Shown piece after piece: positions 33,608-41,595 of a stretch of DNA of 64,000 nucleotides. Source of the stretch: Streptomyces albus subsp. albus (GTDB lineage: Bacteria; Actinomycetota; Actinomycetes; Streptomycetales; Streptomycetaceae). The translations under genes and the position numbers were made by a program. The stretch covers positions 172,717 to 236,716 of the forward strand of contig NZ_JOID01000006.1 of assembly GCF_000719865.1 (NCBI RefSeq), read 5' to 3'. The notes beneath the pieces were generated by a model that made no database searches, had not been told where the DNA came from, and worked only from the letters and a program-made list of their open reading frames with translations. Numbering within the stretch: position 1 is the first letter of the stretch; the number at the start of each line of letters is the position of its first letter.

Positions 33608-34513
33608 GTGCCGAGAAGAACCCACCCTCCCGCCCCACTGCCCGACCAAGCCCGGATCGTCGTACCGGTGATGGGCGCTGTCGGCGGCAGCGGCCGGTCG
33701 ACCACCGCCGCGCTGCTCGCCGGCGCCCTGGCCGCCCGGGGCTCCACCGTCGTCCTGGACACCGCGCCGCGGCTCACCTCCCCCTGGCCGGCCTGGGTCG
33801 TCGAGGCGGGCGCGGGCCTGGCCGCCGTACCGCCCGAGCAGCCCTTCACACGGCGGCAGTTGCTCGCCGCCGCCTCCCGCTGCGCCGCTCCGCCGGGCCG
33901 GGGCTGGCACGTCCTGACCGATCACCAGGAGTGGAGCGGTCCGTTGTTGTCCCTGCCGGCGGAACCGGCCGCCTGGTACCAGCTCGCCGCCGCCGGGGGA
34001 TGGCATGCCGTCGTCGCCGACACCGTCCACCCCGCCGGGCACGACACCCTCGCCTCCCGCCGCGCGGGCCGCCCCGGACTGACCGCGGGCTGGTGCGGGC
34101 TGTCCTGCGCGGTGCCGGTGCTGTGCGCCGCGGCCACCGGGCCCGGCGTCCGGGCGCTGCAGACCGCGGTGATGGCCTTCTCCGCCGCGGGGCTGCCACT
34201 CCAGCGCGCGGTCGTCGCCTTCGTCGGCACGGGGGAGGGCCGGGCCCCGGCGGCGGTACGGGCCGCGTCCAGGATGCTCCAACCGACGGTGTCCGCCGTG
34301 GTGCACGTGCCGTTCGACCCGCACATCCGCGCCTTCGGCATGCGCGAGCCCGAACGCCTCAAGTCCCGTACGGCGGACGCCGGTCAGCGGCTGGCCGAGG
34401 CCGTACTCGCCTCCCTCCACGCCACCTGGGGCGCGCCGCTGCCGCCCGCGCCCCGCCCCGCCGCGCTCCCGAGCCCCGCCGCCCGCCTCTCCCACGCGAC
34501 TGCGGCTTCCTGA
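33608..34513 (+). CDS. ParA/MinD-like ATPase of a transfer-type cluster
   Basis: A 301-residue protein with a ParA/CpaE-like fold. The P-loop is GAVGGSGRSTTAALLAG, where the usual invariant lysine before Ser/Thr is Arg30, so nucleotide binding may be weakened or altered. A later hydrophobic core (CAVPVLCAAATGPGVRAL) and VVHVPFDPHIR fit the family. The GTG start follows GGGGGACACC. It is divergent from the M23-TPR pair; together these look like leftovers of a larger membrane-secretion or conjugation cluster in which ParA-like, M23 and TPR genes sit together. No TraB or VirB4 gene is present nearby. Confidence 0.72.
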   Translation: MPRRTHPPAPLPDQARIVVPVMGAVGGSGRSTTAALLAGALAARGSTVVLDTAPRLTSPWPAWVVEAGAGLAAVPPEQPFTRRQLLAAASRCAAPPGRGWHVLTDHQEWSGPLLSLPAEPAAWYQLAAAGGWHAVVADTVHPAGHDTLASRRAGRPGLTAGWCGLSCAVPVLCAAATGPGVRALQTAVMAFSAAGLPLQRAVVAFVGTGEGRAPAAVRAASRMLQPTVSAVVHVPFDPHIRAFGMREPERLKSRTADAGQRLAEAVLASLHATWGAPLPPAPRPAALPSPAARLSHATAAS

Positions 34514-34809
34514 GAAAGGTGCAATGTCCGGCTCGGACGAGAGCGGAGGACCAGCGAGCGCTGCCGTCCGGCCCGGTGAAGTGGACGGCGTACCTGCATT
34601 CGTCCGGGGGCCGGTACAGGACGAAGCTGGTCGGCGTCCCGAGGGTGCGCCAGTACGGCCGCCGTTTGCTCGCCATGCCGGCACGGTACTGCGGACTCAC
34701 CGCCCATGCGGCGGGTCCGGCGTCACCGGGGACGTACGCGCCCCCGACCGTCCCCCGTCCCGGATAAACGGATGGTTGGGGGCGAGCGTGACGCGGCAGG
34801 ATGCTCCGC

Positions 34810-35382
34810 ATGACATTACCCACCCCCGAGCTGCACACCGCCCGCCTGCGACTGCGGCCGTTCACCGACGCCGACGCGGCGCCGCTCTACGCGCTGCACA
34901 GCAGCGCCCACGTGCTGCGTTACTGGGACTCCCCGCCGTGGACCGAACCGGCCCGCGCCCAGCGCTTCCTCGCGACCTGCCGGACGATCGAGGAGGAAGG
35001 CACGGGAGCGCGGGTGGCCGTCGACCGTGTGTCCGACGGCGCGTTCATTGGCTGGTGCGGCCTGACCGGCTGGAACCCGGACTTCCGCAGCGCGTCCCTG
35101 GGCTACGCCTTCAACGCCGCCGCGTGGGGCCACGGCTACGCCACGGAGACCGCGCACGCCGTCCTGCGGTGGGCGTTCGACACCCTCGACCTGAACCGCG
35201 TCCAGGCCGAGACCGACACCCGCAACGTGGCGTCCGCCCGGGTCCTGGAGAAGCTCGGCTTCGTCCGCGAAGGCACCCTCCGCGAGGACTGCGTCGTCAA
35301 CGGCGACGTCTCCGACTCCTGGGTCTTCGGCCTCCTCCGCCGCGAGTGGCACCCGACGGCCACGCCGACGGCCGGCCGCTAG
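34810..35382 (+). CDS. GNAT N-acetyltransferase (RimJ/RimL type)
   Basis: A 190-residue acetyltransferase that uses acetyl-CoA. It begins TPELHTARLRLRPFTDAD and has the acetyl-CoA-binding region GYAFNAAAWGHGYATETA, then VQAETDTRNVASARVLEKLG. The substrate may be a protein N-terminus, an amine or an antibiotic. Two ATGs are possible, 34801 and 34810; AGG at 34798-34800 is well spaced only for 34810. With that start, codon 3 is TTA (34816), so expression probably needs the bldA tRNA. It stands alone upstream of the IS3 element. Confidence 0.88.
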   Translation: MTLPTPELHTARLRLRPFTDADAAPLYALHSSAHVLRYWDSPPWTEPARAQRFLATCRTIEEEGTGARVAVDRVSDGAFIGWCGLTGWNPDFRSASLGYAFNAAAWGHGYATETAHAVLRWAFDTLDLNRVQAETDTRNVASARVLEKLGFVREGTLREDCVVNGDVSDSWVFGLLRREWHPTATPTAGR

Positions 35383-35661
35383 GACCGAGACCTGCCGCCT
35401 TTCGGTCCGCAACCCCCACCGAGGTCACCGCTGGCCGCTCCGGCGAGCTCAACGTCTTCGCTTGCCCCACCGATCCCGACCATGCGCACCGCTGGAGCAT
35501 CCAGTAGCTCTTAGGGTCCGCCTGGAGCGGCAACATTCTCATCGGCTGCGCGGGTGCTGTCGCTTCTCGTGCACATCGAACACGCCGCGGCCCGGGCGCC
35601 TCTCGAAGCACTGGACAACTGCTGTCGAAACCGGCGAACCAAGCCGGATGTGGGCTTGATT

Positions 35662-35678
35662 CGCTTTGACGGACATCA
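35662..35678 (+). repeat. Left inverted repeat of the IS3 element
   Basis: CGCTTTGACGGACATCA; matches the complement of 36907-36923 at 16 of 17 positions. Confidence 0.85.
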
Positions 35679-35705
35679 GAGATCAGGGGCTTCGGCCCCG
35701 GAAGG

Positions 35706-36026
35706 ATGATGTCCATCATGGAGAGCATGGGGAAGAAGAAGCCTCGCCCTCGCCGCTCGTTCACGCCGGAGTTCAAGGCCGAGATCGTCGAACTGTGCCG
35801 ACGGGGTGACCGCTCAGTCGGTCAGGTCGCCAAGGACTTCGACCTGACCGAGACCGCGGTGCGGGACTGGGTGAAGCAGGCCGAGGTCGACGCAGGCGAG
35901 CGGGACGGGCTGACCAGCGGTGAACGCGAGGAACTGGCCGCGCTGCGGCGGGAGAACCGCAGACTGCGGGAGGACGTGGAGATCCTCAAGCGGGCCACGG
36001 CTTTCTTCGCGAAGGAGACCCGGTGA
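35706..36026 (+). CDS. IS3 transposase OrfA
   Basis: A 106-residue protein with a helix-turn-helix (FTPEFKAEIVELCRRGD, TETAVRDWVKQ) and a C-terminal leucine-zipper-like helix (LAALRRENRRLREDVEILKR). It recognises the element's ends and associates with OrfB. Several ATGs lie near the start (35706, 35709, 35718); the longest was kept. The stop overlaps the GTG of OrfB (GTGA, 36023-36026). No A-rich slippery site typical of IS3 programmed frameshifting is apparent at the overlap, so coupling by re-initiation is more likely. Confidence 0.92.
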   Translation: MMSIMESMGKKKPRPRRSFTPEFKAEIVELCRRGDRSVGQVAKDFDLTETAVRDWVKQAEVDAGERDGLTSGEREELAALRRENRRLREDVEILKRATAFFAKETR

Positions 36027-36958
36027 CGGTGCACCCGTTCATCGAGGCGGAGAAGCGGGGCGGTCACAACGCCAAGCGAGCGTGTGAGCTGCTCAAGGTC
36101 TCCAGAGCCGCCTTCTATGCCCGCCGCGGCGGCACCCCCGGTCCCAGCGCGGTGCGGGACGCCGAGTTGACCGAGCAGATCAAGGCCGTGCACGAGCAGT
36201 CCCGTGGAACCTACGGGGCCCCGCGCATCCACGCCGTGCTCCAGCGCGAGGGCCTCGAGTGCGGACGCCGCAGGGTGGCCCGGCTCATGCGCCTGGCCGG
36301 ACTGGCCGGCCGGCACCGAAGACGCCGGCACCGCACCACCATCCCCGACCCGCATGCGGCCACCCGCCCCGACCTGGTCCTCCGCGACTTCCAGCCCGAC
36401 CCGACCGCGACCGACACCCGCTGGTGCGGCGACATCACCTACATCGCCACCGAGGAGGGCCGGCTCTACCTGGCCACCGCCATCGACATCGCCTCCCGCC
36501 GCGTCGTCGGCTGGGCCACCGCCGACTACCTGCGCACTGAACTGGTCGCCGACGCCCTGCGCGCCGCCTGCCGCACCCGCCGCCCTACCGGTCCGGTGAT
36601 CTTCCATTCGGATCGCGGCTGCCAGTACACCAGCCGTGAATTCACGCTTCTGGCGACGGAGTTCGGCGTCAGGCTCTCCGTCGGCCGCACCGGGCAGTGC
36701 TGGGACAACGCGCTGGCCGAGTCGTTCTTCGCCACCCTGAAGAACGAGCTGATCGACACCCGACCCTGGCGCAGCAGGGCCGCCGCTCGCACCGCGATAT
36801 TCGAGTGGATCGAGAGCTGGTACAACTTGCAGCGGCTGCACAGCGGTCTTGGCTACCCCACCCCACCGAATACGAGGCCATCCTCGCGGCCTGACCACCA
36901 CACGGATGGTGTCCGTCAAAGCGGAACAAGCTCACTCCGTCTGCGCCTGAGAACCTGA
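36023..36958 (+). CDS. IS3 transposase OrfB (DDE integrase), C-terminus frameshifted
   Basis: A DDE transposase with an N-terminal HTH_21 region (RGTYGAPRIHAVLQREG) and an rve catalytic core: DITYIA, HSDRGCQYTS and the final glutamate in ALAESFFATLKNE. Near the end GYPTP should continue TEYEAILAA and stop at 36894, as seen in the next frame. One C is missing in the run near 36858-36866, so the frame instead reads NTRPSSRPDHH and leaves the element, ending at 36958. The catalytic core is intact and only the last ten or so residues are changed, so activity may persist. Confidence 0.9.
   Translation: MTVHPFIEAEKRGGHNAKRACELLKVSRAAFYARRGGTPGPSAVRDAELTEQIKAVHEQSRGTYGAPRIHAVLQREGLECGRRRVARLMRLAGLAGRHRRRRHRTTIPDPHAATRPDLVLRDFQPDPTATDTRWCGDITYIATEEGRLYLATAIDIASRRVVGWATADYLRTELVADALRAACRTRRPTGPVIFHSDRGCQYTSREFTLLATEFGVRLSVGRTGQCWDNALAESFFATLKNELIDTRPWRSRAAARTAIFEWIESWYNLQRLHSGLGYPTPPNTRPSSRPDHHTDGVRQSGTSSLRLRLRT
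36907..36923 (-). repeat. Right inverted repeat of the IS3 element
   Basis: TGGTGTCCGTCAAAGCG; complement of the left repeat with a single mismatch. Confidence 0.85.
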
Positions 36959-37057
36959 AGTCCCGCCGCGTCAGGCCGCATCCGAGCCATGCCCCGGCAA
37001 CGCCCGGCCCCCGACCACGTGCGACATATCGCGCAACCCTTGCAAAGGACCCCAACG

Positions 37058-37714
37058 TTGTCACCTGACCCGACCACCGTTCACCCGCTGCCCGCCCACG
37101 AACGCGTGGTGTTCCTCAACCCGCTGGTCACCTCACCGAATATCGCCGTGGGCGAGTACACCTACTACGACGACCCGGACGGTGCCACGGACTTCGAGCA
37201 CCGCAACGTCCTCTACGCCTACGGGCCGGAGCGTCTCATCATTGGCAAGTACTGCGCGATCGCCTCGGGGACCACATTCCTGATGGCCGGTGCCGAGCAT
37301 CCGTCGATGGGGGTGTCCACATACCCGTTCACCATGTTCGGCGGCCGATGGGCCGAGCAGACCCTGGACATCGTCACCGCCATGCCCAGCCGCGGCGACA
37401 CGGTCGTCGGCAACGACGTCTGGTTCGGCTACCGGGCAACCGTCATGCCCGGCGTACGGATCGGCGACGGCGCCATCATCGCGGCCGGCGCCATGGTCAC
37501 CGCCGACGTGCCGCCCTACACGATCGTCGGCGGCAACCCGGCCAGGCCGATCCGGCAACGGTTCGACGACGCCGGCATCGAGCGGCTGCAGCGCGCCGCG
37601 TGGTGGGACTGGCCCGCCGACCTCGTCACCGAACACGCCCGCACCATCATGGCCGGAACCCCGGCCGACATCGAACGCATCGCCACCGAGCACGGATCGG
37701 GGAAGCCCCTTTGA
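37058..37714 (+). CDS. vat: Vat-like xenobiotic O-acetyltransferase (streptogramin A type)
   Basis: A 218-residue left-handed beta-helix acetyltransferase of the Vat/CatB family. Hexapeptide repeats run through [20 protein letters not shown] and [16 protein letters not shown]. The catalytic His (His81 in [14 protein letters not shown]) corresponds to the active-site His of VatD. The C-terminus has [14 protein letters not shown]. Vat enzymes acetylate the hydroxyl of group A streptogramins; related CatB proteins act on chloramphenicol. The TTG at 37058 has AAAGGA eight bases upstream; an ATG at 36989 would add an unlikely leader. The stop overlaps the start of a Vgb lyase gene, which strongly favours the streptogramin assignment. 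Confidence 0.85.
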   Translation: MSPDPTTVHPLPAHERVVFLNPLVTSPNIAVGEYTYYDDPDGATDFEHRNVLYAYGPERLIIGKYCAIASGTTFLMAGAEHPSMGVSTYPFTMFGGRWAEQTLDIVTAMPSRGDTVVGNDVWFGYRATVMPGVRIGDGAIIAAGAMVTADVPPYTIVGGNPARPIRQRFDDAGIERLQRAAWWDWPADLVTEHARTIMAGTPADIERIATEHGSGKPL

Positions 37715-38619
37715 GTCATTCGCCCCAGGTATCCATCGAAGAGCACGCGGTGGCCGACAGGACAGCCGGACCCTACGCCCTCACCACGGGACCGGACGGC
37801 GCGCTGTGGTTCACCCTCGTCCACAGCGGCCGGATCGGCCGGCTCGTCCCCGGCGAGGAGCCGACGAGCCACCGGCTCGACCCCGACAGCGGGCCGACCG
37901 TCATCACCCCCGGCCCGGACGGCGCCCTGTGGTTCACCCAGTACCGGGCGGACCGGATCGGGCGGATCACCACCGACGGTGTCATCGACGAATTCGGCAT
38001 TCCCACCCCCGGCTGCGGGCCGTTCGGCATCGCAGCGGGACCCGACGGTGCGCTGTGGTTCACCGAGACCGCCGCCGACCGCATCGGCCGCATCACCGCC
38101 ACCGGCCACATCACCGAGTTCCCGCTGCCCGTCACCGGCGCGTTTCCCTCAGCGATCACCGCCAGTGACGACGGCGGTATGTGGTTCACCCTCAACCAGG
38201 CCAATGCCATCGGGCGGATCGACATGGACGGTGCGGTCACCCTCCATCCCCTGCCGACAGAGGCGGCAGCGCCAGTCGGGATCGCCGCAGGCCGCGACGG
38301 AGCGCTGTGGTTCGTCGAAATCGCCGCCGGGCAGATCGGACGGATCACCCCCGACGGGCAGATCACCGAGTTCCCGTTGCCCGACCGCACCGCCCGACCG
38401 CACGCCATCACCGTCGACGGCGACGGCACCGCATGGTTCACCGAATGGGGTGGCAACCGCGTCGGCACCCTCACCCCGGACGGGTCCCTCACCGTCCACG
38501 ACCTGCCCACCCCTCACTCCGAACCACACGGCATCACCCCCGGCCCCGACGGAGCCCTGTGGACCGCACTGGAGATCGGCGCACTCGCCCGCATCGCCCC
38601 AGCGGACAGCAATACCTGA
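37711..38619 (+). CDS. vgb: Virginiamycin B lyase (streptogramin B lyase) homologue
   Basis: A 302-residue seven-bladed beta-propeller; the blades repeat GPDGALWFT with IGRI. Vgb linearises group B streptogramins by eliminative ring opening. His231, Glu271, His273 and Glu288 sit where, from memory, S. aureus Vgb has H228, E268, H270 and E284, and Tyr22 could match Y18. Length equals the known enzymes. The start is TTG in TTGA (37711-37714), overlapping the vat stop, so the two are co-translated. Joint type A and type B inactivation would protect against the synergistic drug pair. Assignment from motif order is strong; activity is inferred. Confidence 0.88.
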   Translation: MSHSPQVSIEEHAVADRTAGPYALTTGPDGALWFTLVHSGRIGRLVPGEEPTSHRLDPDSGPTVITPGPDGALWFTQYRADRIGRITTDGVIDEFGIPTPGCGPFGIAAGPDGALWFTETAADRIGRITATGHITEFPLPVTGAFPSAITASDDGGMWFTLNQANAIGRIDMDGAVTLHPLPTEAAAPVGIAAGRDGALWFVEIAAGQIGRITPDGQITEFPLPDRTARPHAITVDGDGTAWFTEWGGNRVGTLTPDGSLTVHDLPTPHSEPHGITPGPDGALWTALEIGALARIAPADSNT

Positions 38620-38884
38620 CCAAGCTGCCCACTCACTCCCTGACTTCGTTCACGAGTCGTCACTCATGAGCAATGCCACACACCCCATCAGTCCTCTCGA
38701 TCAAGGTCACAACCACTCCACCCCAAGACGAAACCCAAAGTCACCACCAACGACACCGGGCCGAACGGATGCGAGGGATACTCAACCCTCCGAGATCATC
38801 CCGTGGCGGGTTTCTGGTGCATCTGGGGCAGACACCAGCAGGGCTCAGCGGCGCGCGTCGCCAGGCGCGAGCAGGCTCGTCAGC

Positions 38885-38973
38885 TCCGAGATCGCGCGTG
38901 CGCGGGGAGCAGCCACGGTCGTGCAGTTGCGCGTACAGCGACTCGGGAGCATCCCCGCGTGCGCGGGGAGCAG
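38885..38973 (+). CRISPR. Two-repeat CRISPR-like remnant, best preserved copy
   Basis: Repeats at 38885-38912 and 38946-38973 share GCGTGCGCGGGGAGCAG; the second is the best-preserved version (ATCCCCGCGTGCGCGGGGAG plus CAG). The spacer 38913-38945 is exactly 33 bp, giving the 61-bp period of type I-E arrays. The sequence to the left of the first copy shows no further repeat. Orientation is the same as in the other remnants in this window. Confidence 0.72.
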
Positions 38974-39318
38974 AGTTCGCGACCTGCGGGTTTGCTGGCG
39001 GGGGACGCTGGTTTACTTACTTTCGCCGATCTCCGCGAAAGCCGCGAAACCGGTATATCGTGTGCCTGCTTCTTCATTGGCTCTTCACCCCCGCGGCATT
39101 TTTGCACTCGTTCGCCCGGTGCCAGCCCCGGTCTGATGCCGTCCCTGGCCCCTGGCTTTCCGCCCCCGCCGTCCACGAGTCGTGGGGGTTCACGTCCTCC
39201 GTTGGCGCGGTGGGACCGTTTTGCTGACGACCGGGACGGTCTCGATCCGTCGGCAGAGCCCCAGCACCGGGTGGGTAACCCCGTCCTCGTAGACGGCTCG
39301 ACCTTCGTGGCGGCGCGG
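38974..39318. other. 345 bp between CRISPR-like repeats and the Mrr-like gene
   Basis: Relatively AT-rich patches occur here (for example TGGTTTACTTACTTTCG near 39009 and CGGTATATCGTG near 39051), unlike the surrounding DNA. In type I-E orientation, with the repeat read on the minus strand, the leader would lie on this side, so part of it may be an old leader. No gene was recognised. Confidence 0.35.
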
Positions 39319-40077
39319 TCAGTGGACCAGCCGCGCACGCCCAGGCCGCCGCGCCGACTCGTCGGTCCTGCCGCGCCTCGTGGTTCGACCGGGCAGGCGC
39401 AGGAACTCATGCAACGGGAGGCCGTGTTCGGCCCAGCGGCGCAGCCGGTCGCGGTCGATCCAGTGGATGTGGTGCCGGTCGCCCCAGGCCTTGGCGTCGC
39501 GGGTGAGGGAACCGTTGGTCACGACGACGGCGTGGTCCACGCGGTGGACGGGGCCGGCCGTCCCCTTGACCTGGTACATCACCTGCACTCCCACCTTGCC
39601 GCCGACTCTGGTGTGCTTGGCCTGCAGGACGATCCGGCCGCGCTGCCGGTCCTGGCCGATGACGTCGGCGGCCTGGTCGCCCTGCCGGCCGACCTGCCGC
39701 GCCTGCCAGCCGTCCCGGATGAGCAGGTCTCGCAGGGCGTGCTCGAATTGCTGGTCGTCCAGGGCGTCGATCTGCGTGAGCGTGAGCCGCAGGGTCGCGA
39801 GCCGCGCCGCCCGCTCCCGCCGTGCCCGCAGGGAGCGTGAGAGGCGCCAGGCCCCGTAGGCGCAGGCGCCTGCGGTGAGGGCGGCGAGGACGGGCCAGTG
39901 GTCAACCACCGTGTCCCGTACGGCGATCGCCACGTCGGTGAGGACGGCTGCCCCGGCCAGGGCGACCAGTGCGGCCGCGGCGTACTCCCCGGCGCCTCGC
40001 GGCTTCCGCAGCCCACCGCTCGGGGGCGCCGGCGAACGGCCCGGTCGGGGGCCGGCGAATCCCAGTTGTGGTCCCAC
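39319..40077 (-). CDS. Membrane-anchored Mrr-like restriction endonuclease-fold protein
   Basis: A 252-residue protein. Two hydrophobic segments (about 33-52 and 59-78) are followed by a basic linker and an Mrr_cat domain: DQQFEHALRDLLIRDGWQAR, then Asp138 in GDQAADVIG and Gln152-Ala-Lys154 in RIVLQAKHT, the D...QxK form of the PD-(D/E)XK site. Mrr-type enzymes cut modified or foreign DNA. The membrane anchor would place the nuclease at the inner face of the membrane. An ATG at 40077 gives a Pro-rich leader, and a later start is possible. It neighbours CRISPR-like remnants but has no methylase partner. Confidence 0.8.
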   Translation of the reverse strand: MGPQLGFAGPRPGRSPAPPSGGLRKPRGAGEYAAAALVALAGAAVLTDVAIAVRDTVVDHWPVLAALTAGACAYGAWRLSRSLRARRERAARLATLRLTLTQIDALDDQQFEHALRDLLIRDGWQARQVGRQGDQAADVIGQDRQRGRIVLQAKHTRVGGKVGVQVMYQVKGTAGPVHRVDHAVVVTNGSLTRDAKAWGDRHHIHWIDRDRLRRWAEHGLPLHEFLRLPGRTTRRGRTDESARRPGRARLVH

Positions 40078-40095
40078 CCCGCCCCCGTCCCCGTC

Positions 40096-40801
40096 CTACG
40101 GCCGGTTTCCCGGCGGGCGGGACGGCTCGGGCGTGGTCCGGGGGAAGGCCCGCCGGTAGTGGCCCGGCGGCACCCCGATCTGCTTGAGGAAGTGGTGGCG
40201 CAGGTTGTTCGCCGTGCCGAGGCCGCTCAGCTCCGCCACCTTCTCGACCGGCAGGTCCGTCGACTCCAGCAGGTTCTGGGCCCGCGCCAGGCGCTGGTTG
40301 AGGAGCCACCGGAGCGGGGTCGTCCCAGTGGCCGCCTGGAGCCGCCGGTGGAGGGTCCGCGGGCTCATCGCCGCGCGCCGTGCCAGGTCGTCGACCGTCA
40401 GGGGCCGGTCCAGGTGTTCACGGGCCCAGTCCAGTACGGGTGCCAGGCTCCGCTCGTCGGTCGCGGGCACGGACAGGTCGATGAACTGCGCCTGGCCGCC
40501 CGGACGGTGGGCGGGTACCACCATCCGGCGGGCCAGCTGGTTGGCGACGTGCGCGCCCAGGTCACGGCGTACCAGATGGAGGCAGAGGTCGAGTCCGGCG
40601 GTCAGCCCGGCGCTGGTGAGCACGTCGCCGTCGTCCACGTACAGCACCGAATCGTCGACGCGCACCTTCGGATAGCGCTCGGCCAGTTGAGCGGTGTGCA
40701 TCCAGTGGGCGGTGGCGCGTCGCCCGTCGAGCAGCCCCGCCTCGGCGAGTGCGAAGGCGCCGGTGCACAAGGAGACCATGCGGGCGCCGAGCGGAGCCGC
40801 C
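40096..40801 (-). pseudogene. GlxA-type AraC-family regulator, 5' half missing
   Basis: The frame enters at ARMVSLCTGAFALAEAGLLDG, the middle of the DJ-1/PfpI-like domain, and continues normally through LDLCLHLVRRDLGAHVANQL to an intact AraC HTH pair (LARRAAMSPRTLHRRLQAAT, then LPVEKVAELSGLGTANNLRH). Full-length relatives have about 100 more residues upstream. The break lies near 40795-40801, directly against the equally truncated gene on the other strand. The HTH domain could still be made from the ATG at 40779, but the sensory domain is incomplete. Confidence 0.82.
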
Positions 40802-41323
40802 CAGGACTGGGCGCGCCCCGCCCACGGCCTCGACTGGACCTGCCGCCAGACCCTCGACCACCTCGCCCTCGGCCTGACCGGCTACGCCGGCCTGCTCATC
40901 GCCCGCTCCGACGACCGCTACATCACCCTCTTCGCCTCACTCGACCCCGAGGCCACCGTCCCCGCCTGTCTGGAGGGCCTGCGCATCGCCGTGTCCTTCC
41001 TGACCACGACCGTCCGCGACACGCCAGCCGAAGCACGCGCCTGGCACCCCTGGGGCCACTCCGACGCCGCCGGTTTCGCGGCCATGGGCATCACCGAACT
41101 GACCCTCCACACCTACGACATCACCCGCGGCCTCGGCCTGCCCTGGTCCCCGCCCGACGGCCTGAGCGCCGCCGTCCTCGCCCGGCTCTTCCCCGGCGCC
41201 CCGTCCGGGCACCGCCCGTCCGACACTCTGCTGTGGTGCACGGGCCGCGCCCCGCTTCCCGGCCTGCCCCGGCGAACGGACTGGCAGTGGGACGGAACCG
41301 TGCGCCGCCCACCCGGACCCTGA
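40802..41323 (+). pseudogene. Maleylpyruvate isomerase N-terminal (MDMPI/DinB-like) gene, 5' end missing
   Basis: The recognisable protein starts abruptly at DWARPAHGLDWTCRQTLDHL and continues through AAGFAAMGITELTLHTYDIT and LLWCTGRAPLPGLPRRTDWQ to a normal end at 41323. These match metal-dependent DinB-like proteins related to mycothiol-dependent maleylpyruvate isomerase. Only some 15-25 N-terminal residues seem to be lost, together with the promoter, because the gene abuts the truncated regulator on the opposite strand. The frame is open to 40694 but through regulator DNA. Probably not expressed normally. Confidence 0.75.
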
Positions 41324-41394
41324 CGGCGGGTACAGCTCGTCGGGACGCGCTCACGGCCGTACGGGCAGCGCTTCTCCGCGCACTTGCCGCCGAG

Positions 41395-41482
41395 GTGACG
41401 GCCGTGCGTGAGCGGGGAGCGGGTGGCAATGCGCACCGTCATCGGGAACAACACCGGACCATCCCCGCATGCGCGGAAGTAG
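41395..41482 (+). CRISPR. Degenerate CRISPR-like repeat pair
   Basis: The right copy (41456-41482, 27 bp) contains GGACCATCCCCGCATGCGCG followed by GAAGTAG. The left copy (41395-41422) keeps mainly the 3' half (GTGCGTGAGCGGGGAGCGG) and matches the best-preserved 28-mer at about 19 positions. The interval 41423-41455 is again exactly 33 bp. The left copy alone would not be convincing; the conserved spacing is what supports it. Confidence 0.55.
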
Positions 41483-41595
41483 ATCACCACGGCGTAGAGC
41501 TCGAGCTTTCAGATGCCCCAGGTGAGCATCGGCTGACCCCTACCGATCACCGATCACCGAGCCCGCCGATCTGACGGTCGGCGGGCCCGCGACAG

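Larger units (their letters stand above)
35662..36923. mobile_element. IS3-family insertion sequence
   Basis: About 1,262 bp bounded by 17-bp imperfect inverted repeats with one mismatch (CGCTTTGACGGACATCA on the left; the right end complements CGCTTTGACGGACACCA). It encodes the usual OrfA (HTH plus coiled coil) and OrfB (DDE) pair. No clear 3-bp target duplication is seen, so the true tips could be a base or two different. It separates the GNAT gene from the vat-vgb pair. Confidence 0.9.

Noticed and set aside
34524..34800. Frames with protein-like text (FVLYRPPDECRYAVHFTGPD on minus)
   Set aside because: The stretch is short, overlaps the end of the ParA-like gene on the other strand, and neither its start nor its end is supported.
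35990..36030. Programmed -1 frameshift site between IS3 orfA and orfB
   Set aside because: No A-rich slippery heptamer at the overlap; a GTGA start-stop overlap is present instead.
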